A stretch of 64,000 nt of DNA from Parvibaculum sedimenti (GTDB lineage Bacteria > Pseudomonadota > Alphaproteobacteria > Parvibaculales > Parvibaculaceae), in NCBI RefSeq assembly GCF_009184905.1, contig NZ_WESC01000014.1, forward strand, positions 34,623 through 98,622, in the 5' to 3' direction. The notes under the pieces were generated by a model that saw only the letters and a list, made by a program, of their open reading frames with translations, was not told the origin of the DNA and ran no database searches. Each line of letters opens with the position of its first letter. Position 1 is the stretch's first letter. This document shows positions 63,959 through 64,000 of the stretch, piece by piece. Made by a program: the position numbers and the translations under genes.

Positions 63959-64000
63959 TTCCAAGGGAGCAGATCTTTGATCTGGCTTTGCTTGTGTCCG
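63924..64000. mobile_element. IS66-family insertion element, right end (continues beyond window)
   Basis: The insert begins GTAAGCG at 63924, matching the usual start of IS66-family terminal repeats. The preceding GGAATTCG (63916-63923) would be the 8-bp target duplication of this family; the second copy is outside the window. GC of the last 80 bases is about 48 percent against roughly 65 before. It encodes the end of an IS66 TnpC-type transposase on the minus strand. Confidence 0.75.
63940..64000 (-). CDS. tnpC: IS66-family transposase TnpC, C-terminal fragment
   Basis: The minus strand reads GHKQSQIKDLLPWNYPVKV then stop (63940-63942). IS66 TnpC proteins typically end with a DHK...I..LLPWN(W/Y) tail. 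Only the last 19 codons are in the window. The stop lies 16 bases inside the element end, as expected. Confidence 0.72.
   Translation of the reverse strand, partial: GHKQSQIKDLLPWNYPVKV

Overview
The window is about 64 kb of GC-rich chromosome from an alphaproteobacterium. The evidence is the mreC-mreD-mrdA-rodA order, the MlaE with an N-terminal STAS domain, a RhlE-type helicase, and the mix of a P450/rubredoxin pair, a haloalkane dehalogenase, an epoxide hydrolase and TetR regulators. A Parvibaculum-like hydrocarbon degrader would fit, but that is inference; no rRNA or other phylogenetic marker is present to settle it.

Layout. 1-3858: elongasome genes (mreC 3' end, mreD, mrdA, rodA). 4028-4103: tRNA-Lys(CTT). 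4482-14476: a compact [NiFe]-hydrogenase operon of the group 3b (NADP-linked sulfhydrogenase) type, with beta, gamma, delta and alpha subunits, a stand-alone cyclic-nucleotide-binding-fold protein, a maturation protease and hypA-F-C-D-E. Its HypA has lost the zinc ribbon and hypB is absent. A DUF4405-like membrane protein follows. 15589-18816: surface-sugar genes of lower GC. 18867-22227: greB, rhlE, corA. 22436-28557: an aminoarabinose (Arn) lipid A modification operon with ArnA split into two genes, one EamA-type flippase gene and no arnB. 28571-30549: histidine phosphatase, CheZ-like protein and methyltransferase. 30546-34623: a glycosyltransferase / methyltransferase / alpha-alpha-toroid trio, with two low-GC hypothetical genes inserted downstream next to a duplicated gene end. 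34838-39882: hydrolases, an FAD enzyme, a VOC protein and TetR. 40013-41482: cytochrome P450 and rubredoxin. 41638-47928: an unknown three-gene set, MFS transporter, TauD dioxygenase, MDR oxidoreductase and a small secreted protein. 47957-51976: dipeptide epimerase, a CHASE2/cyclase-fold protein with degraded catalytic residues, and cytochrome c. 52139-55688: Mla/MCE lipid transporter. 55685-58462: a large coiled-coil membrane protein and an Hpt protein. 58438-63958: a TetR-controlled divergent locus (haloalkane dehalogenase operon against a DsbA-like protein and sulfatase). The window ends inside an IS66-family element inserted in the sulfatase 3' end.

How the parts work together. The hydrogenase cluster should make a soluble NAD(P)-linked H2 enzyme and most of its own maturation machinery; a perfect FNR/CRP-geometry dyad lies upstream. 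The Arn operon, the Mla operon and the scattered glycosyltransferases point to active remodelling of the outer membrane. The P450, dioxygenase, dehalogenase, epoxide hydrolase and sulfatase genes suggest breakdown of hydrophobic or halogenated organic compounds. No CRISPR array, prophage or rRNA operon was seen.
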